From Bacteroidota bacterium (lineage in GTDB: Bacteria > Bacteroidota > Bacteroidia > Flavobacteriales > Flavobacteriaceae), in contig JAEWJM010000021.1 of NCBI GenBank assembly GCA_023386585.1, forward strand, positions 1 through 64,000: a DNA stretch of 64,000 nt, in the 5' to 3' direction. The position numbers and the translations under genes were made by a program. The notes below the pieces were generated by a model. The model searched no databases. It saw nothing but the letters and a program-made list of their open reading frames with translations, and had not been told where the DNA came from. Within the stretch, counting starts at the first letter, position 1, and each line of letters starts with the position of its first letter. Positions 33,824 through 44,250 of the stretch are shown one piece after another.

Positions 33824-34665
33824 TAAAGTTGCGCGAATACAGGACCGGATTCATTGAAAAGCTGTCGTCAATTTACGGACACGCCGAAGCAGAAAGTTTT
33901 TTCAATATTTCATTGGAAGAAATCCATCGGCTTTCGCGCTCGTCGCTTGCCTTGCAGCCGGATTTTTCCATATCCGAAAGCGAACTGGCACTGTGGGATT
34001 CGGTGTTGCATAAACTGAAAAATGAAATTCCCATTCAGTACATCTTTGGATGCGCAGATTTTTTTGGGATGAAATTCAAGGTAAACGAAAACGTACTCAT
34101 TCCGCGCCAGGAAACCGAAGAACTGGTCGAATGGATTCTGACGGAAAACAAAAATAAACCTGGATTGTCGGTGATTGATGTCGGCACCGGAAGCGGATGT
34201 ATCGCGATTTCTTTGGCCAAAAACCTGCCTGAGGCAAATGTTACAGCCATCGATGTTTCACCAGACGCACTGTCGGTCGCTCGCGAGAACGCATCGAAAA
34301 ATACCGCCGCTGTCGAATTTATTTGTCAGGATGTGCTGAGTGCGGATCGCCTGCCCAAAGCGGACGTCATAGTTTCAAATCCGCCATACGTGACTATCAA
34401 TGAAAAGCAGGAAATGCGCCGCAATGTTTTGGAAAATGAGCCACATTTGGCGCTTTTTGTACCCGATAACGATGCGCTGCTTTTCTATAGGAAGATCGGC
34501 GGGTTGGCCTTGCACAGCTTAAGAAGTGGGGGCGTACTTTACTTCGAGATCAATCAGTATCTTGGTGACGAAACCGTAAAACTCCTGAATAACATCGGAT
34601 TCAGGAAGGTAGAGCTCCGAAAAGATATTTACGGAAATGACCGGATGATTCGCGCGAGCTTGTAA
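33820..34665 (+). CDS. prmC: Peptide chain release factor N5-glutamine methyltransferase
   Basis: Methylates the Gln of the GGQ motif in release factors 1 and 2. 281 residues; SAM-binding VIDVGTGSGCIAISLAK, the catalytic VSNPPYV, and the N-terminal substrate domain ending in PIQYIFGCADFFGMKF and LIPRQETEELVEW. The start is ATG 33820, overlapping the acetyltransferase stop (ATGA). It meets the convergent ABC permease with no base between the two stops. Confidence 0.95.
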   Translation: MIKLREYRTGFIEKLSSIYGHAEAESFFNISLEEIHRLSRSSLALQPDFSISESELALWDSVLHKLKNEIPIQYIFGCADFFGMKFKVNENVLIPRQETEELVEWILTENKNKPGLSVIDVGTGSGCIAISLAKNLPEANVTAIDVSPDALSVARENASKNTAAVEFICQDVLSADRLPKADVIVSNPPYVTINEKQEMRRNVLENEPHLALFVPDNDALLFYRKIGGLALHSLRSGGVLYFEINQYLGDETVKLLNNIGFRKVELRKDIYGNDRMIRASL

Positions 34666-35907
34666 TTACTCGTAACGCAACGCTTCAATAGGATCGAGGC
34701 GTGAAGCTTTTACTGCAGGATACGATCCCGAAAATATGGCGACGATAAAGGTGATCGCAAACGCCGACAGAATTGCCGCCCACGGAATCACGAATGAAAA
34801 TCCCATTGCCGACGCGATTCCGAAGCCAGCGAGAATTCCGAGAATTATTCCGAGGAAACCGCCCATTTGCCCGACTACAAGCGTTTCGATAAAAAACTGT
34901 ACTGCAATTGTCCCGCGCTTGGCGCCCAGAGCTTTTCGCACGCCAATTTCCCGGGTTCGCTCGGTTACCGACACCAGCATGATATTCATCAGCGCAATTG
35001 AAGATCCGAAAATCGTTATTACGCCGATTACCCATGCTGCGATTCCCAGATATTGTGTGATCGACAAAATCCTGTTGATCAGGTCGTCGCTTCGGGAAAT
35101 GCCAAAGTTATTGTCCTCAACCGGATTGAGTTTTCTGACTCTTCGCATCGTCTGGATCGCATTATCAACTGCCCGGTCAAGCATTTCCTTGCGATCGATC
35201 ATAACACTCAACGAGTAATTGATGTTCGGAGCCGTAAATAGTGATCTTGCAACCTGAATCGGGATCATCACGCGCAAATCCTGGCTGTTGCCGAATGTCG
35301 AACCTTTTTCCTTGAGTACGCCGATAACGCGAAACTTCGCGCCGCGGATGGCGATCACCTTATCAATCGGGTTCACGTCCTTGAGCAGCCCTTTTTCGAA
35401 ATCAGAACCGACGATGCATACGTAGGCGTTGTTTGATATGTCGAAGTTGGTAAAGTTGCGTCCCTGTGTTGTTTCGAGTCCGGAATTCGCCAAAAAATTC
35501 TCATCGACGCCGAGAACCTGGATTTCGGGATCGGTTTTTTTCGATTCAAACCGCACTTCAGCTTTGGCAGTCGCCGTAAAAGAAAGTGAAGTATGGGAAA
35601 ATGGATATTGAAAATGGTCGGCGAACCCTTTTGCTTCGGGATAACTGATAATCGGGTTTGGCTTTGTCTCGCCCTGCTGTCCCTCCATTCGCTGGGAAAA
35701 ATCGTATTGTGTGAGGTTAAAAGTATTCGCGCCCATCGAAGCGAAATCGGAAGAAAGCGTATTTTCAAGCGCAGAAACGACTGTCAGGATGCAAACCAGT
35801 GCCGTAATTCCGATGGCAATTATCAAAACGGTCAGGATTGTCCGCAGCAATTGCGTTTTAATGGATCCCATTGCGATCCTGATATTTTCCCTGAGAAGCT
35901 TGAACAT
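34666..35907 (-). CDS. ABC transporter permease of the MacB/FtsX type
   Basis: A 413-residue inner-membrane protein. One N-terminal transmembrane helix (TILTVLIIAIGITALVCIL), a periplasmic MacB-like core domain of about 230 residues, then three C-terminal helices with the signature TREIGVRKALGAKRG. Such permeases work with an ATPase and often an adaptor in efflux or lipoprotein-related processes. No ATPase gene lies next to it here, so its partner must be elsewhere. The product substrate is unknown. Confidence 0.93.
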   Translation of the reverse strand: MFKLLRENIRIAMGSIKTQLLRTILTVLIIAIGITALVCILTVVSALENTLSSDFASMGANTFNLTQYDFSQRMEGQQGETKPNPIISYPEAKGFADHFQYPFSHTSLSFTATAKAEVRFESKKTDPEIQVLGVDENFLANSGLETTQGRNFTNFDISNNAYVCIVGSDFEKGLLKDVNPIDKVIAIRGAKFRVIGVLKEKGSTFGNSQDLRVMIPIQVARSLFTAPNINYSLSVMIDRKEMLDRAVDNAIQTMRRVRKLNPVEDNNFGISRSDDLINRILSITQYLGIAAWVIGVITIFGSSIALMNIMLVSVTERTREIGVRKALGAKRGTIAVQFFIETLVVGQMGGFLGIILGILAGFGIASAMGFSFVIPWAAILSAFAITFIVAIFSGSYPAVKASRLDPIEALRYE

Positions 35908-36035
35908 GCGTCGGTTTTAACGGTAAAAATACAAATATTTCGCTGCTGTCGGTGACGGCTAAAAATTAATTGCCAGCAACGGACTCAAACCGGAAAATGT
36001 TTTTAAAATAACGATATTTGTGTTTTATTTCAGCT

Positions 36036-37409
36036 ATGGCCAATAAACCGGGAATACCAAAAGGAACGCGTGATTTTTCACCGCAGGAAGTCGCCAAACG
36101 ACAATACATAATGCATATAATTAAGGAGAATTTTGAGCGCTTCGGCTACCAGCCGATCGAAACGCCATCCTTTGAAAACTCGGAAACCCTGATGGGGAAA
36201 TACGGCGAGGAAGGCGACCGGCTCATTTTTAAAATCCTGAACTCCGGCGATTATCTGTCAAAAGCGGATGAAAAGCACCTCTCGGCAAAGGACAGTCACA
36301 AGTTAGCGGCGCAAATTTCGGAAAAGGCGCTTCGTTACGATCTGACCGTTCCCTTTGCGAGATACGTTGTACAGCACCGCCATGAAATTGAATTTCCGTT
36401 CAAACGGTACCAGATCCAACCGGTTTGGCGTGCCGACAGGCCTCAAAAAGGCCGTTTCCGCGAATTTTTGCAATGCGATGCCGATGTTATCGGCGCAACA
36501 TCACTTTGGCAGGAAGTCGAATTGGTACAGCTATATGACAATGTATTCAGTGAGCTCGGAATGAAAGGCGTTACGATCAAGATCAACAATCGAAAGATAC
36601 TTTCCGGAATTGCACAGGTTATTGGCGCTTCGGATAAGCTGATCGATTTTACGGTAGCGCTCGACAAGCTTGACAAAATAGGTGAGGAAGGCGTTCGCAA
36701 GGAGATGATCGAAAAGGGAATTCCGGAAGCTGCACTTGAGAAAGTCAAGCCGTTGTTTCAATTTTCAGGAACCAATGAGAATAAGCTCGACCAATTAAAA
36801 ACGATGCTTTCAGGATCGGAAGAAGGAATGAAGGGAATTGAAGAGTTGTCTTTCATCGTCGACCATATTGCGACGCTTGGACTTGTCGAATCGGTGTTGG
36901 AAATCGATGTTACGCTTGCGCGTGGACTCAACTATTACACGGGTGCAATTTTCGAAGTTGCGCCGCCCAAAGGAATAGCAATGGGATCGCTTGGCGGTGG
37001 TGGACGATATGATGACCTGACCGGCATTTTCGGATTGCACGGCGTTAGCGGTGTCGGTATTTCATTTGGACTGGACCGGATTTATCTTGTTGCCGACGAC
37101 CTGAAGCTTTTTCCAGAATCGGTTGTGGCGAAGACCAAGGCGCTGTTTTTCAATTATGGACAGGCCGAGGCTTTGTACGCAATGAAAGCAATCAAAAAAT
37201 TACGTGAGGCTGGGATCAATGCCGAGCTCTATCCCGAGCAGGTAAAGGCGGGCAAACAGTTCCACCATGCCGACAAACGATTGATACCATTTGCGGTCAT
37301 TTGCGGAACCGACGAAATGAACCAAAACAAATACGCAGTAAAAGACCTCGCAACCGGCCAACAGGAGCTCCTGGATTTTGACGGGTTGAAAGCCAGGTTA
37401 TCACATTAA
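36036..37409 (+). CDS. hisS: Histidyl-tRNA synthetase
   Basis: A class II aminoacyl-tRNA synthetase, 457 residues from ATG 36036 (MANKPGIPKGTRDFSP). Class II motifs are seen in FERFGYQPIETPSFE, DLTVPFARYV, RYQIQPVWRADRPQKGRFRE, and the histidine-specific LARGLNYYTGAIFEV, GGGGRYDDL and FGLDRIYL. The C-terminal anticodon-binding domain is complete. A TTG six codons upstream is not needed. Terminator follows at 37410. Confidence 0.97.
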   Translation: MANKPGIPKGTRDFSPQEVAKRQYIMHIIKENFERFGYQPIETPSFENSETLMGKYGEEGDRLIFKILNSGDYLSKADEKHLSAKDSHKLAAQISEKALRYDLTVPFARYVVQHRHEIEFPFKRYQIQPVWRADRPQKGRFREFLQCDADVIGATSLWQEVELVQLYDNVFSELGMKGVTIKINNRKILSGIAQVIGASDKLIDFTVALDKLDKIGEEGVRKEMIEKGIPEAALEKVKPLFQFSGTNENKLDQLKTMLSGSEEGMKGIEELSFIVDHIATLGLVESVLEIDVTLARGLNYYTGAIFEVAPPKGIAMGSLGGGGRYDDLTGIFGLHGVSGVGISFGLDRIYLVADDLKLFPESVVAKTKALFFNYGQAEALYAMKAIKKLREAGINAELYPEQVKAGKQFHHADKRLIPFAVICGTDEMNQNKYAVKDLATGQQELLDFDGLKARLSH

Positions 37410-37442
37410 ATAAAAAAGCTTCCCGTTAAGGAAGCTTTTTTT
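37410..37442. terminator. Bidirectional terminator between hisS and the large adhesin gene
   Basis: AAGCTTCC-CGTTA-GGAAGCTT with A run before and T run after, so it can serve both convergent genes. It lies just after the hisS stop and 33 bases beyond the stop of the minus-strand gene. Confidence 0.85.
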
Positions 37443-37474
37443 GAAGTGTCTTTTTGTGGGGCAAAAAGAGCGAA

Positions 37475-40400
37475 TTATTTTACTGCGATCTTCCGACTGA
37501 AGTCGCCTTTATCTGTAGTCATTTTCACAATGTATGTTCCGGTGCTGATGTTTTTAACCGGGATCTGGATGTGCGACTGGTTGTCGTTCGAAACATCCCA
37601 TTGCGAGATCAGTTGGCCAAGCATATTGTAAAGCGACACGGTTTTCACATTCGAATCGGCAATGTGATTGTAAATTGCCAGGATGCTGTTGGCATTGGTA
37701 TAAGTAACTTCAATTCCGTCTTGCTGAGCGGTCTCGTTTACTCCTAAAGCAGTTCCGGTCACAAAGCGAAGCGTAAAGCGGTTTTCAATTACGCCCGCAG
37801 GCAATTCAATCGAAAAGTCGTCTGCTTTTATATCGTGATAAATATTGGTTACATTGTCGTGGATGTATATCGCCTGACTTGCATCGAAATTCTCAGTCGC
37901 ATCCAAAGTGAATTTAACCGGACCTGCAGTGCTGGTTTTCACCCCTAACGGATATACCGCATTTTCGTTGAAATAGCTTTCGCCGGCAATGTTGACTTTA
38001 GTCGAGCCATTTAGGAAATACATATCGTTTGGTTGGCTGTCGATGTGGATCGCGTCATAACCCGGATCGATTGCAGATGTCGCTTTTTCGTCCATGAACC
38101 CAATGAGCACCTGCCTGTGATAATTGTTGAAAGACGTAAATCCAAGTCGGATCTTTCCATAGGTGTCTTCTTCAAAAACCTCGTCATTATTATTGAACGG
38201 CGAGTAGTTGGGCGCATGCGGATCAACCCTGAACATTGTGTTCGATGTCGCATGGTCTTCTTTTACAAATCCGCGCTGGTTGTTTGAAAAAGTCACCGTG
38301 CCGCCGGTTGTGTTGGCCGTGATGAAAAATCCTTGCCCGACAGGGATGAATCGTCCAGGAACTTTTGAGCTCGAGCCCAATCCGCTGATTCCAGGAGGTG
38401 CCACGGCAGGAGTTCCGCCAACAAGAGTTCTTGTGGCATATCCGCCCTGGTAGTCGGCAAGATAGTGCGTGTTATTCGTACTATAATGTTCCCAGAAATA
38501 AAGGGTTCCGGTTGTAGCTCCAAGGTTTTGCGTAATGAACGCATCCGCATCGAGCGCCGAGGCGTACGGGTTTCCGCAAAGGTTCAGGTTGTTCGCCGCA
38601 ACCGTGGTCGTGATCACACCATTATTCGGTTTTCCGATAAAAGTATAATTCTGCGTAGCTGTTGCTGCGTTGCTTCCTTTTAGCGTGAATCCCTGACCTG
38701 CGAGCAAGGTGCCGTTTGGCCCGACTGTAGCCCAGTTTGCATAGGAGTTGGTTACATTCTGGAATTTGAAAATCCAGTAGCTGCTCAGTGTGATCGGAGT
38801 GGTTGGCGAACCGTCGAGACCTGATGTCCATTGTAGTGGCAGCGGATTCGCGGCATTCGTGCCATCCCTGAGTACGCCCGCAACGGTAAACGCATTATTA
38901 TTCGTTGATGTGTTGATCGCTCCAACCGGCGATCCCCAATAATTGTAATTGTATTTATTGACGGTTCCCTGCTGGTCGCGCTCAATCGATCCGCTGCTTG
39001 AAGGGTCAAGATCACTGGTCGCGGTTTGAACAAGCTGCGATTTCCCCTGAAGGTCGATCGATCCGTTCAACGCCAAATACCAGGTGTTTTTGATCATATT
39101 GTCGTTGTTCACGACGTACTTAACCGATGGGTCGATTATAAGCCCGAGATCAGTGCTGTTGTAAGGCAGCGTAACATTGTGTTTCACCCGGACGATAGTC
39201 CAATCGTAGGTATAGGCATCGGTCCCGTTTACAAAATTGTTCTGGCTAACTGCGATATCGAGCGCACCTGCCATGGATGTTTCGAATGGCATTGGCGCAA
39301 GCTGGTATTTCAGGTTTTTCACGTTGTAAATACGTGCAAGTGACGAACTCGTTCCAGCATCGATTCCCGCAGTCGTATAGTTATCGATCACATTGTCTTT
39401 GTAAGCATCCATGCGGTAGTACGCCTTAAGGCTGGACCATGTTGACGATTCGATGTCTTTAGGCACGACCTCACCACGGATCGCAGCGCCGTTTGCTTTA
39501 ATTTCCTGGAAAACCATTTTCTGGATCTGGTCATCTGTGAGTGCCGAATTGAACATCCGAATTTCATCAACAGAACCTTTAAAATAGCTGTCGTTTGCCG
39601 AAGGGTTTTTACCGATAGTAAAGTTCACCGTGCTCGCAGGCAATGTCCCGGCAAGAGTTCCGCTGTTTGAGCTTATTTCAGGATTACCGTTGACATAAAG
39701 CTTCAGCTTTTCGGTTGCATTCGAACCGTCGTAAACAGCCGCGATGTGGTACCAGCGGTTGACAACAAGATCTGTCCCAAAAGTTACCGTCACACCTTTG
39801 GCAGTCGCACTAAGTTTTCTTCCTGACGACGTGTCGATTTTCAGGTTCATGTTGTCTTGCCCGATCACGTACGCAGTCGTTGCAAATGGGGGAGTCAGTT
39901 TGACCCAACCCATAATTGTCGCTTTTGCGAGGCCACCCGTAAGCTGCGTTCCTTCGGCATAATCATTTCGACCATCAAGATCAAGGTATAGTTTTCTATT
40001 CAGGTCGCGGGGCGATCCCATTTTTAAGGTATTGGTATCGAAGGCATCCAGGATTCCGTCTTTATCGCCATCAGCGGAGCCGTCAATTTTACCATCATTG
40101 TTTGCATCAAGGGTTGCGTATAGCGTTCCTGCAATGTCTTTCACACCATTGTTATCGGAATCAAGCTGGCGGTAATCGGGTGTGCCATTACCATCGGTAT
40201 CGAGTGCAAATGGCCGTGTCTGAGTTCCCCATGCCGAGTTTGAATCGTACAGATCCAGAACACCGTCCTTATCGCTGTCACCAAGATCACCTACGCCGTC
40301 GCCATTGATATCGCCATCTCCGTTAAGAAGTCCGGCCTCATCGACATCGAAAATTGAGTCGTTGTCGCTGTCAAGGTCAAGCACATCAGGCACGCCATCG

Positions 40401-43400
40401 CCATCGGTATCGGGAATCACATACCAACCTCCGGCAATTGCCGCTTCGATATTGTCTAGGAAGCCATTGCTGTTGCTGTCGGCCCAGGTGCTGAAAGTTC
40501 CTCTTCCGATCGTATAACCTTTAAATCCTGCTTCCTCAACATCCGGAATTCCGTCATTATCTGAATCGAGGTCAAAAAGGTTGGCGATTCCGTCACCATC
40601 TGTATCGCAGTAGGTTTGTTTAAGTGTAATATCATCGATGGCAAGGTCATTTCCGCCACCACCTGGTGCATTGTTCTTAAATCGCACGACAAAAGTCGTT
40701 ACACTGCCAAGGTTCACACTTGTTGTAAACTGGAGCCAGTTGCTCGCGCCACAGGTATTATCGCTTGTCGAAGAGCTGCAACGGCCGATGTTTCCGGTGT
40801 TGAATGTGGATAGTACCGTTCCAGATGTGTCAAGGAATTCAACAGTAATATTCGGAAGTATCGAACCGGAGTAGTTTGACTGCTGCATAATGTTCATTAC
40901 CCAAAAGCTATAGGTAACCGGGATGTTCGGAATAATACCGTTGATCGTTGTTTCGTAAAAGATTCCCGGCGTATAGCTGGCATTGAAGACCGCCATCCTG
41001 CCGTTGACATCGCTTGGCGTGTGATCCTGCGCACCGTTCCAGGCAAGGTCGCCGTGAATGTTATCAGGATCGCTGGCTACGGTGCCCGCAATTTTGTGGG
41101 TTACAACATATTCACCGTCATCAAGAATCCATGACGACTGGCTTGGGCAATCGGCAGTGTTCGGTCCGACGATGCCATCCTCAAAGCAATAAGTACACGT
41201 GGCATTCGGGATGTTTACGTTGATAAGTCCTTTTGTTGTTCCCGCGCCGAAAGTTTCGTTCAGGAATGTATAGGTGATCGATCCGGCGTACGGTCCGGCG
41301 GTACAAAGCTGTTGCTCGGTAATATCCGACATGCCGTCGTTATCATCATCAATATCGTTGTTGTCACTCACATTATCGCCGTCAGTATCGGGATAGGTGC
41401 GAACACCTAATCCGGTTACGGCAAAGTCGTATGGATTTTCATTGGTATCGTCGTTAACTATCGAAATTGTCGCATTTTTGATTCCGACTGTAGTCGGATT
41501 GAAGCTGATCTTGAATGATGTATTCGATCCATTGGCAATCGTTGCGCTCGGCAATAATGCTACGGAAAAATCTGCTGCGTTTGGCCCTGAAATCGAAATC
41601 TGCCCGATATTAAGGCTTCCTACGCTTCCGCTGTTTTGTATTGTGTAAGTTACTAATGCCGAACCTGCATCGACCGACACCGTTCCGAAGTCGGTATTGT
41701 CCGATACCGACGGGGTAGTATCGCCGTCGGGAATGCTGATCAGATTACCAACAACGTTAATTTCGACAATCGAACCCACTCCGACGATTGAAAAATCATA
41801 CGCGGTTTCGTTGCTGTCATTGTTGTTGATGGTTACAGTTGCACTTCTTACGCCGGTCGCCGAAGGGTTGAACGTGATGCTGAAGGTAGTGCTTCCGCCA
41901 ATTGCAAGCGTTGAGGATACCGGGCCGGATACAGTGAAATCACCTGCGTTTGCACCGCTGATTACAATCGAGTTGATCGTTAGCGGCGCGGTTGCCGATG
42001 GCATGTTGTTGATCGTAAACGTATGTGTCATCGTTCCCGCAGTGACTTCGACTGAACCGAAATGCGTGAAGTCGGCCAGCGAAGCAGTAACATCGCCATC
42101 CACGATGCTGAAACCATTTCCAATTACATCGATTTCAGGATCTGTGCCTGTACCGGTTACTGCGAAGGTGTACGGACTTTCATCGCTGTCGTTTGAGTTG
42201 ATGTTGACAATTGCATTCCGAACGCCTACAGCACCCGGATCGAATGTAAGTACGAATGTTGTTGCGCCGCCGATCGATATGGACGAGGCCGGAGCGGTTG
42301 TAACAGTGAAGTCGCCCGGATTGGCACCCGACATTGTAATCGAATTTATAACCAATGCGCTGTTCCCGGAGTTGAGGTTTTGGATTACGAATGTTTGTGA
42401 AACTGTTCCGGAGACGGCGTCGGTACTTCCGATATTGGTTCCGTCAGCAACCGATGGAGTAACATCGCCGGTCAGGATCGTAAAGGAGTTTCCGGTAACA
42501 TTGATTTCTGGATCGCTACCGGTTCCCTGAATCTTGAACGTATATGGATTTTCGTTGCTATCGTTATTGGCTATCGATACAGTGGCAGTACGCAATCCAA
42601 GTGCGCTTGGGTTAAATGTAATCCCGAGGGTCGTACTTGATCCAACGCCAACGGAGCTGTTCGGGTTGGTTGTTACGGTAAAATCAGCCGCATTGGCGCC
42701 TGAGATTGTAACACCTGAAATCGAAAGCGGCATTGACGATCCCGTAACGTTTTGTATAACGTAGTTTTTTGCGATAGTTCCTCCCGAGATATATATCGAT
42801 CCGAAATCAGTGAGATCAGCGGCCATAGGAGTAATGTCGCCATCAGGAATCATGTTGCCATTTCCGGCCACGTTAATTTCCGGATCACCGCCTGTTCCCT
42901 GGATGGTAAAGTTGTATGGATTTTCATTCGAATCGTCGTTAGCAATCGAGACAGTTGCGCTACGAAGGCCGACCGCCGATGGATTGAACGTTATTGAAAA
43001 TGTAGTACTGGACGATGCCGCCACCGTTGAAGCCGGCGTGGAAGTTAGTGTAAAATCACCTGCGTTTGCACCGGCAAAACTGATAGCACCAATGGAGAGG
43101 TCACCAGTTCCTGTGTTTTGGATCGTAAATGTCCGGACGACGGTCCCCGAGGAAATATCGGTGGTTCCAAAGTCGGTAAAATCGGTAAACGAAGGTGTTG
43201 AATCACCATCGACAATCGTAGTGGTATTTCCCACCAGGTTGATTTCGTTTACATACCAGGTAAGGATTACGCGGCCGTTTGCGCCGTTTCCTCCGGCTTT
43301 CGTGCCGAAGCTTCTGTGTGCGCCGCCGCCGCCGCCGCCTGGAACGGTTCCTGCGTGGCCGATTTCATTTGAAGTTCCGCCGTTGCCGCCGTCGCCACCG

Positions 43401-43945
43401 TTTCCTGGTGCATTTGCGCCAACCCATGTTGTTGCGTCAGTACCTGCAGATGTTGATGATGCCGACGAACCGCCACCGCCGCCGTTTGATCCACTTCCGT
43501 TAGCGCCGTCGCCGCCGCTTTTTACGACCGTTCCAATGCATGAGAATGCGGAGCCGCCGGATGCACCTGAAGCGTTATTGTTTCCAACACTGTTACCGCC
43601 TTTGGCAAGTACGGTTGAAGAGTTGATAAACCACGAATCTCCACCCGGTGAGGACGAGGAACTTCCTGAGCCCACGTTGACGGTATAGGTATTTCCCGGA
43701 ACTACGGATACCATTTTTGAAGCAAATGCGCCGCCGCCACCTCCGCCGCCGGCGAATGATGACGACATCGTCGAACCGTGTCCGCCGCCGCCCCAGGCTT
43801 CTACCAGAATGCTCGTAACTCCCGGCGGGACTGTAAATGTTGTGGTCGAGGAAAATGTCTGCGACTGACCGTAAGAATAGCCAACGCACAAGATCAGGAA
43901 GATCGAGATTAGGGCGGCTTTTTTAGGTAAAGTAACGTTTCCCAT
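37475..43945 (-). CDS. Very large T9SS-exported adhesin-like protein (2156 residues)
   Basis: A secreted surface protein. Order of parts: signal peptide (MGNVTLPKKAALISIFLILC, cleaved near YGQ); a glycine-rich domain with many GGGG runs (about 43260-43860); five 'choice-of-anchor D' Ig-like repeats of about 120 residues, typically DPEINV...GANAxDFTV...FNPSAVGxRxATVSI (41395-43255); thrombospondin-3-like DTDGDGV repeats; a CBM-like domain of about 220 residues with several Cys; more DxDxDG repeats; a LamG/concanavalin-like domain (MGWVKL ... WYHIAAVYDG ... FKGSVDEIRMFN); a long beta-rich part; and a type A T9SS sorting tail (VKTVSLYNMLGQLI ... GTYIVKMTTDKGDF). A start 19 codons upstream is possible but lies before the signal peptide. 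The ligand is unknown; LamG and Ig repeats suggest binding to glycans or to other surfaces. Confidence 0.9.
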   Translation of the reverse strand: MGNVTLPKKAALISIFLILCVGYSYGQSQTFSSTTTFTVPPGVTSILVEAWGGGGHGSTMSSSFAGGGGGGGAFASKMVSVVPGNTYTVNVGSGSSSSSPGGDSWFINSSTVLAKGGNSVGNNNASGASGGSAFSCIGTVVKSGGDGANGSGSNGGGGGSSASSTSAGTDATTWVGANAPGNGGDGGNGGTSNEIGHAGTVPGGGGGGAHRSFGTKAGGNGANGRVILTWYVNEINLVGNTTTIVDGDSTPSFTDFTDFGTTDISSGTVVRTFTIQNTGTGDLSIGAISFAGANAGDFTLTSTPASTVAASSSTTFSITFNPSAVGLRSATVSIANDDSNENPYNFTIQGTGGDPEINVAGNGNMIPDGDITPMAADLTDFGSIYISGGTIAKNYVIQNVTGSSMPLSISGVTISGANAADFTVTTNPNSSVGVGSSTTLGITFNPSALGLRTATVSIANNDSNENPYTFKIQGTGSDPEINVTGNSFTILTGDVTPSVADGTNIGSTDAVSGTVSQTFVIQNLNSGNSALVINSITMSGANPGDFTVTTAPASSISIGGATTFVLTFDPGAVGVRNAIVNINSNDSDESPYTFAVTGTGTDPEIDVIGNGFSIVDGDVTASLADFTHFGSVEVTAGTMTHTFTINNMPSATAPLTINSIVISGANAGDFTVSGPVSSTLAIGGSTTFSITFNPSATGVRSATVTINNNDSNETAYDFSIVGVGSIVEINVVGNLISIPDGDTTPSVSDNTDFGTVSVDAGSALVTYTIQNSGSVGSLNIGQISISGPNAADFSVALLPSATIANGSNTSFKISFNPTTVGIKNATISIVNDDTNENPYDFAVTGLGVRTYPDTDGDNVSDNNDIDDDNDGMSDITEQQLCTAGPYAGSITYTFLNETFGAGTTKGLINVNIPNATCTYCFEDGIVGPNTADCPSQSSWILDDGEYVVTHKIAGTVASDPDNIHGDLAWNGAQDHTPSDVNGRMAVFNASYTPGIFYETTINGIIPNIPVTYSFWVMNIMQQSNYSGSILPNITVEFLDTSGTVLSTFNTGNIGRCSSSTSDNTCGASNWLQFTTSVNLGSVTTFVVRFKNNAPGGGGNDLAIDDITLKQTYCDTDGDGIANLFDLDSDNDGIPDVEEAGFKGYTIGRGTFSTWADSNSNGFLDNIEAAIAGGWYVIPDTDGDGVPDVLDLDSDNDSIFDVDEAGLLNGDGDINGDGVGDLGDSDKDGVLDLYDSNSAWGTQTRPFALDTDGNGTPDYRQLDSDNNGVKDIAGTLYATLDANNDGKIDGSADGDKDGILDAFDTNTLKMGSPRDLNRKLYLDLDGRNDYAEGTQLTGGLAKATIMGWVKLTPPFATTAYVIGQDNMNLKIDTSSGRKLSATAKGVTVTFGTDLVVNRWYHIAAVYDGSNATEKLKLYVNGNPEISSNSGTLAGTLPASTVNFTIGKNPSANDSYFKGSVDEIRMFNSALTDDQIQKMVFQEIKANGAAIRGEVVPKDIESSTWSSLKAYYRMDAYKDNVIDNYTTAGIDAGTSSSLARIYNVKNLKYQLAPMPFETSMAGALDIAVSQNNFVNGTDAYTYDWTIVRVKHNVTLPYNSTDLGLIIDPSVKYVVNNDNMIKNTWYLALNGSIDLQGKSQLVQTATSDLDPSSSGSIERDQQGTVNKYNYNYWGSPVGAINTSTNNNAFTVAGVLRDGTNAANPLPLQWTSGLDGSPTTPITLSSYWIFKFQNVTNSYANWATVGPNGTLLAGQGFTLKGSNAATATQNYTFIGKPNNGVITTTVAANNLNLCGNPYASALDADAFITQNLGATTGTLYFWEHYSTNNTHYLADYQGGYATRTLVGGTPAVAPPGISGLGSSSKVPGRFIPVGQGFFITANTTGGTVTFSNNQRGFVKEDHATSNTMFRVDPHAPNYSPFNNNDEVFEEDTYGKIRLGFTSFNNYHRQVLIGFMDEKATSAIDPGYDAIHIDSQPNDMYFLNGSTKVNIAGESYFNENAVYPLGVKTSTAGPVKFTLDATENFDASQAIYIHDNVTNIYHDIKADDFSIELPAGVIENRFTLRFVTGTALGVNETAQQDGIEVTYTNANSILAIYNHIADSNVKTVSLYNMLGQLISQWDVSNDNQSHIQIPVKNISTGTYIVKMTTDKGDFSRKIAVK
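41395..43255 (-). repeat. Five tandem coding repeats of about 360 bp (choice-of-anchor D domains)
   Basis: Five in-frame Ig-like copies share the words DGDxTPS, DFGxxxVSxGT, ISGANAxDFTV, ITFNPSA and NDSNENPY. They are less alike at DNA level than the Ig repeats at 1848-2930. Confidence 0.8.
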
Positions 43946-44028
43946 AATTAATAATTTAATAGACTTTCGTGTTTGATTTTGGTTGCAGTTTTGACGCTGC
44001 AAAAAAATTCATTCTTGTTTTGACCCAC

Positions 44029-44058
44029 CAAAAGTAGATTTGCATTTCGAAATCACAA
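44029..44058 (-). promoter_or_regulatory. Promoter of the large adhesin gene (TTG-N19-TACTTTTG)
   Basis: On the minus strand TTG at 44056-44058 and TACTTTTG at 44029-44036 are exactly 19 bases apart. The start ATG at 43945 gives a 5' leader of about 80 bases. The rest of the 305-base gap (43946-44250) is AT-rich, and I see no other element in it. Confidence 0.8.
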
Positions 44059-44250
44059 AACTTTTTGACGATAAAATGCAATTTTCATCGATGAAATGCA
44101 TAAATATAGCTATATTGTAGGAACTATATTATAAAATTTGCTTGATTTTGATGGCGCAATGGTTCCGACATAAGGCATTGACATTCAGTGCGAGTAGCTT
44201 TTTTGGGCCAGAGCGTTTTAAGATTGGAGAAGATTAAAAGAGTATTGTTT

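Noticed and set aside
41697..43688. Long open frames on the plus strand within the large adhesin gene
   Set aside because: They come from the repetitive, GC-biased antisense of the anchor-D and glycine-rich repeats. The protein on the minus strand has a signal peptide, known domains and a T9SS tail.
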